From Methylocystaceae bacterium (GTDB lineage: Bacteria > Pseudomonadota > Alphaproteobacteria > Rhizobiales > Beijerinckiaceae): a stretch of DNA of 7,755 nucleotides. The translations under genes were made by a program, and so were the position numbers. The notes beneath the pieces are model-generated. The model was not told where the DNA came from and ran no database searches. It was given only the letters and a program-made list of their open reading frames with translations. Of the stretch, positions 5,929-7,755 are shown piece by piece; within the stretch, counting starts at the first letter, position 1; each line of letters opens with the position of its first letter. The stretch lies in the NCBI GenBank assembly GCA_003152255.1, contig PLZT01000462.1, positions 1 through 7,755 on the forward strand, written 5' to 3'.

Positions 5929-6939
5929 ATGCCGCGCCACTTCGATCCCGCTCTCGTCAACGACCCCTTCGACGATCCCGGCCTTTACGTCGATCTGGTT
6001 TTCGAGCGCCGCGCGCTGCTTTTCGATCTTGGCGATCTTCGGCGGCTTGCCCCGCGCAAACTTCTGCGCGTCAGCGACGTCTTCGTCACGCATCGGCATA
6101 TGGACCATTTCGCCGGTTTCGACCAACTGCTGAGGCTCTTGCTCGGGCGGGAAAAGACGCTTGGCGTCCATGGGCCGGCGGGCATTATCGACGCCGTCGA
6201 GCATAAGCTTCGAGCCTACACCTGGAATCTGATCGAGGGTTATGACGGTGAACTGACCATTCGCGTGAAAGAACTCGACGCTTCGGGGCGCATGAGGTTC
6301 GCGCTTTTCGCCGGGCATTCGCGATTCGAGCGGGCTGAAGGCGAATCGAGTCAAAGCGTCGACGGCCTGCTGCTCAAGGAAGCCGGTTTGCAGGTCCGTG
6401 CAGTGACGCTTGACCACGGCATTCCCGTGCTTGCTTACCTCCTTGAAGAACGGGCTCAAATCAACGTTTGGCGCAACAAGGTCGAGGCCATGGGGCTGGC
6501 GATCGGGCCATGGCTGCGGGCCTTCAAGGACGCGACTCTTCGCGGCGCGGACGATGGCGTTCTCATTGATGTCTTATGGCGGGATGGGGGTCTCGACAAA
6601 CCCGCCGCTCTGCCCCTCGGCCTCCTTAAGAAGGAGATTATGAAAATTACCTCAGGCCGCAAGATCGCCTATGTCGTGGATTGCGCTTTTACCGTAGCTA
6701 ATCAGGAAAAGATCATTCAGCTCGCCAAAGGCGCCGACATCCTCTTCATCGAGGCGACATTCCTGGACGCCGATGCGGAGGAGGCCCAAATGCGTCGCCA
6801 TTTGACAGCACGGCAGGCCGGGATTCTCGCCAGGCTCGCCGGAGCGAAGCGACTTGTGACGCTGCATTATTCTCCTCGCTACAAGGGGCAGGGCTTCCGC
6901 CTCGCCCAAGAGGCTCAAGATGCATACTTGAAAGGCTGA
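5929..6939 (+). CDS. RNase Z-like metallo-beta-lactamase-fold hydrolase
   Basis: This encodes a 336-residue protein of the MBL-fold superfamily, closest in layout to the ribonuclease Z (ElaC) branch, whose members cut tRNA precursors at the 3' end. The metal ligands expected of RNase Z are all visible: VTHRHMDHFAGFDQLL gives His55-x-His57-x-Asp59-His60, TLDHGIPVLAYLLEE gives His163, AYVVDCAF gives Asp251 and TLHYSPRY gives His313. HLTARQAGILA (from His291) matches the conserved 'H-x-T-A-x-x-A-x-x-A' element of RNase Z. The insertion at about residues 175-245, containing VWRNKVEAMGLAIGPWLRAF and PLGLLKKEIM, resembles the substrate segment near the active site. The start ATG has GAGGAA about 3-5 bases upstream. 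The 37-base gap after the radical SAM gene indicates one operon. A general MBL hydrolase with another substrate cannot be excluded, so no gene symbol is given. Confidence 0.85.
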   Translation: MPRHFDPALVNDPFDDPGLYVDLVFERRALLFDLGDLRRLAPRKLLRVSDVFVTHRHMDHFAGFDQLLRLLLGREKTLGVHGPAGIIDAVEHKLRAYTWNLIEGYDGELTIRVKELDASGRMRFALFAGHSRFERAEGESSQSVDGLLLKEAGLQVRAVTLDHGIPVLAYLLEERAQINVWRNKVEAMGLAIGPWLRAFKDATLRGADDGVLIDVLWRDGGLDKPAALPLGLLKKEIMKITSGRKIAYVVDCAFTVANQEKIIQLAKGADILFIEATFLDADAEEAQMRRHLTARQAGILARLAGAKRLVTLHYSPRYKGQGFRLAQEAQDAYLKG

Positions 6940-6999
6940 GCAGCCCGCCGCCAAACCGCGCGAGCGCCGGCGCCCGTTCGGTTTCAATCCGATCATGCG

Positions 7000-7041
7000 C
7001 GGAGTAAGGTAAGGGGCGTCTCGATCGGCGACTCCGTTTTT
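7000..7041 (+). terminator. Probable intrinsic terminator of the radical SAM / RNase Z-like operon
   Basis: CGGAGT (7000-7005) pairs with ACTCCG (7031-7036) and is followed at once by TTTTT (7037-7041). The position, 60 bases after the RNase Z-like stop codon, fits. The 25-base loop is long and only weakly self-paired, so efficiency is uncertain. Confidence 0.45.
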
Positions 7042-7182
7042 CATTGAACAGACCGCCCGGCTTTGGCCGGTTGCGAGCGCGCTTGCAGGTTTGCCCGATG
7101 ATCAGCGGGCAAGATCTCGAAGCCAGCCAAACAGATGCTATAGGCGGGTCTGTATGCAAGGTCGCCACCTCGATTCGCCCTT

Positions 7183-7224
7183 CTCTCGGCAACGATGTCG
7201 GGTCCGTCGAGAGTTTTTCGTTTT
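7183..7224 (+). terminator. Second terminator-like hairpin with T-rich tail
   Basis: CTCTCG (7183-7188) pairs with CGAGAG (7208-7213). ACG (7192-7194) can pair with CGT (7205-7207) inside it after a three-base bulge. The stem is followed by TTTTTCGTTTT (7214-7224). It points rightward and lies 142 bases after the first terminator, with no gene between the two. Confidence 0.45.
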
Positions 7225-7377
7225 AGAAAAAAGTGTTCTACGGCCTAACGCGAAGTTCAACATCCGGCGCCGCCATGGGTTTCGCCAGTTTGTTACGGCG
7301 CAGGCGACCGCGTCGGTGGAGAGGGCTTAAAGTCGACCTATTCGAGATTCGGTCATGAGAGGAGTGGCTAGGCGAAT

Positions 7378-7390
7378 GTGGATCATCCAC
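7378..7390. promoter_or_regulatory. Operator-like dyad upstream of the last gene
   Basis: GTGGAT-C-ATCCAC is a perfect 6+6 dyad around one central base, ending 25 bases before ATG 7416 and just upstream of its ribosome binding site. The position suits a repressor-binding site or a small stem in the mRNA leader. No regulator is identified. Confidence 0.35.
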
Positions 7391-7415
7391 CGCAAGGAAC
7401 TGGGAGGAAGAAACT

Positions 7416-7755
7416 ATGCAATTCGTTGAGACCCTGGATGGCGCCTTGGTCCCCTTAAGCCGAATTGACAGGCTGTGGTCAAAGGCCGGCTCCCTCTGGA
7501 TCAAAGCCGACGATGAAACGCATCAGATTATTGGGACCCTCGATAAAATCCGAGACGCGCTGGAGCCGATAATTCCCGCCTCCTTGGGATGGGAAGTCAT
7601 AACTCCCGCGGAAAACAAGGACGGCTTCCTTGTTTCGATCCTCGCTGAACCGGTAATTGGATGGCGAGATTGTGAGCGCGGCCCAACGCCGATCACGGCC
7701 ATGCAGTCCGAAAACAATGTTCTTTGGGCGATTAGAGCGGTCTCCGAGCAGACTG
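7416..7755 (+). CDS. Unrecognised protein, 3' end beyond the window
   Basis: The first 113 codons are open to the window edge. The protein begins MQFVETLDGALVPLSRIDRL, continues with WSKAGSLWIKADDETHQIIG, then TLDKIRDALEPIIPASLGWE, and reaches SENNVLWAIRAVSEQT at the edge. It is a mixed alpha/beta, soluble-looking sequence with no signal peptide, membrane span, Cys cluster or nucleotide-binding motif. The opening 'F-V-E-T-x-D-G-x-L-V-P-L-S-R-I' followed by strands resembles small bacterial proteins of unknown function. I cannot name a family. The start is secure: GGGAGGA lies about 8 bases before the ATG. Codons ending in A or T (att, aaa, gat, aat) appear more common than in the AmmeMemoRadiSam genes, which could mean a different history. 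An operator-like dyad lies just upstream, and the two terminators suggest that it is transcribed independently of the genes to its left. Confidence 0.7.
   Translation, partial: MQFVETLDGALVPLSRIDRLWSKAGSLWIKADDETHQIIGTLDKIRDALEPIIPASLGWEVITPAENKDGFLVSILAEPVIGWRDCERGPTPITAMQSENNVLWAIRAVSEQT

Larger units (their letters stand above)
6940..7415. other. 476-base intergenic region without a supported gene
   Basis: Short open frames exist on both strands, but none has a ribosome binding site or protein-like composition. The stretch holds a weak AAACCG/CGGTTT inverted repeat around the palindrome GCGCCGGCGC (6953-6984) and a terminator-like hairpin at 7000-7041. It also holds a stem TTGCCCG/CGGGCAA (7091-7097 with 7106-7112), a second terminator-like hairpin at 7183-7224 and a dyad at 7378-7390. 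The presence of two terminators without a gene between them leaves room for a small RNA. Confidence 0.6.

Noticed and set aside
5764..6459. A 231-codon open frame on the minus strand
   Set aside because: It is antisense to the radical SAM and RNase Z-like genes, which carry full sets of family motifs.
6953..6984. AAACCG/CGGTTT inverted repeat around GCGCCGGCGC as the terminator of the RNase Z-like gene
   Set aside because: Only three T residues end the right arm, they are part of the stem, and the next hairpin at 7000-7041 fits better.
7044..7330. Two short plus-strand frames in the right intergenic region
   Set aside because: They are rich in Arg, Ser and Gln, lack ribosome binding sites and cross the hairpins.
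7355..7429. A 24-codon leader-peptide-like frame overlapping the start of the last gene
   Set aside because: No attenuator-like alternative stems or codon run were seen, and the overlap with the strong ribosome binding site of the main gene explains the open frame by chance.

Overview
The window looks like chromosomal DNA from a GC-rich alphaproteobacterium. Order Hyphomicrobiales is my best guess, possibly a methylotroph-type lineage; this rests on codon usage and gene content only. I see no rRNA, tRNA, CRISPR array, intact insertion sequence or phage gene.

Left part (1-1514). A short, apparently frameshifted HicA-toxin-like remnant comes first, then a GYD-domain gene on the + strand. Facing it across a two-tier hairpin (517-555) is a minus-strand pair encoding a DUF2267 protein and an Mth938-like protein, 54 bases apart and probably one operon.

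Scar (1515-2690). A C-terminal fragment of an unrecognised minus-strand gene (1515 to about 1690) directly abuts a 5'-truncated htrA/degP-type protease gene on the + strand (about 1695-2439). Both genes have lost their 5' ends at the same point. This is what one deletion across a divergent gene pair would leave. The protease remnant also needs a frameshift at about 1743, is split from its catalytic His, and stops inside its first PDZ domain. About 250 bases of non-coding DNA with two inverted repeats follow.

Central part (2691-6939). This is an AmmeMemoRadiSam locus. A fused Memo-AMMECR1 protein (minus strand) is encoded divergently from the system's radical SAM enzyme (plus strand), with fewer than 50 bases between them. 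A DUF1810 gene lies downstream of the fusion on the same strand. A complete RNase Z-like metallo-beta-lactamase gene lies 37 bases downstream of the radical SAM gene. The layout is DUF1810 <- Memo/AMMECR1 <-> radical SAM -> RNase Z-like. The AmmeMemoRadiSam families are known to co-occur, but to my knowledge the bacterial system's reaction is not settled. The linked RNase Z-like gene is the most suggestive clue here.

Right part (6940-7755). A 476-base gene-free stretch carries two terminator-like hairpins (7000-7041 and 7183-7224) and a 13-base dyad at 7378-7390. It ends at an excellent ribosome binding site before an unrecognised gene that runs off the window.

The strongest new observations are the divergent AmmeMemoRadiSam plus RNase Z-like layout and the double 5' truncation scar.
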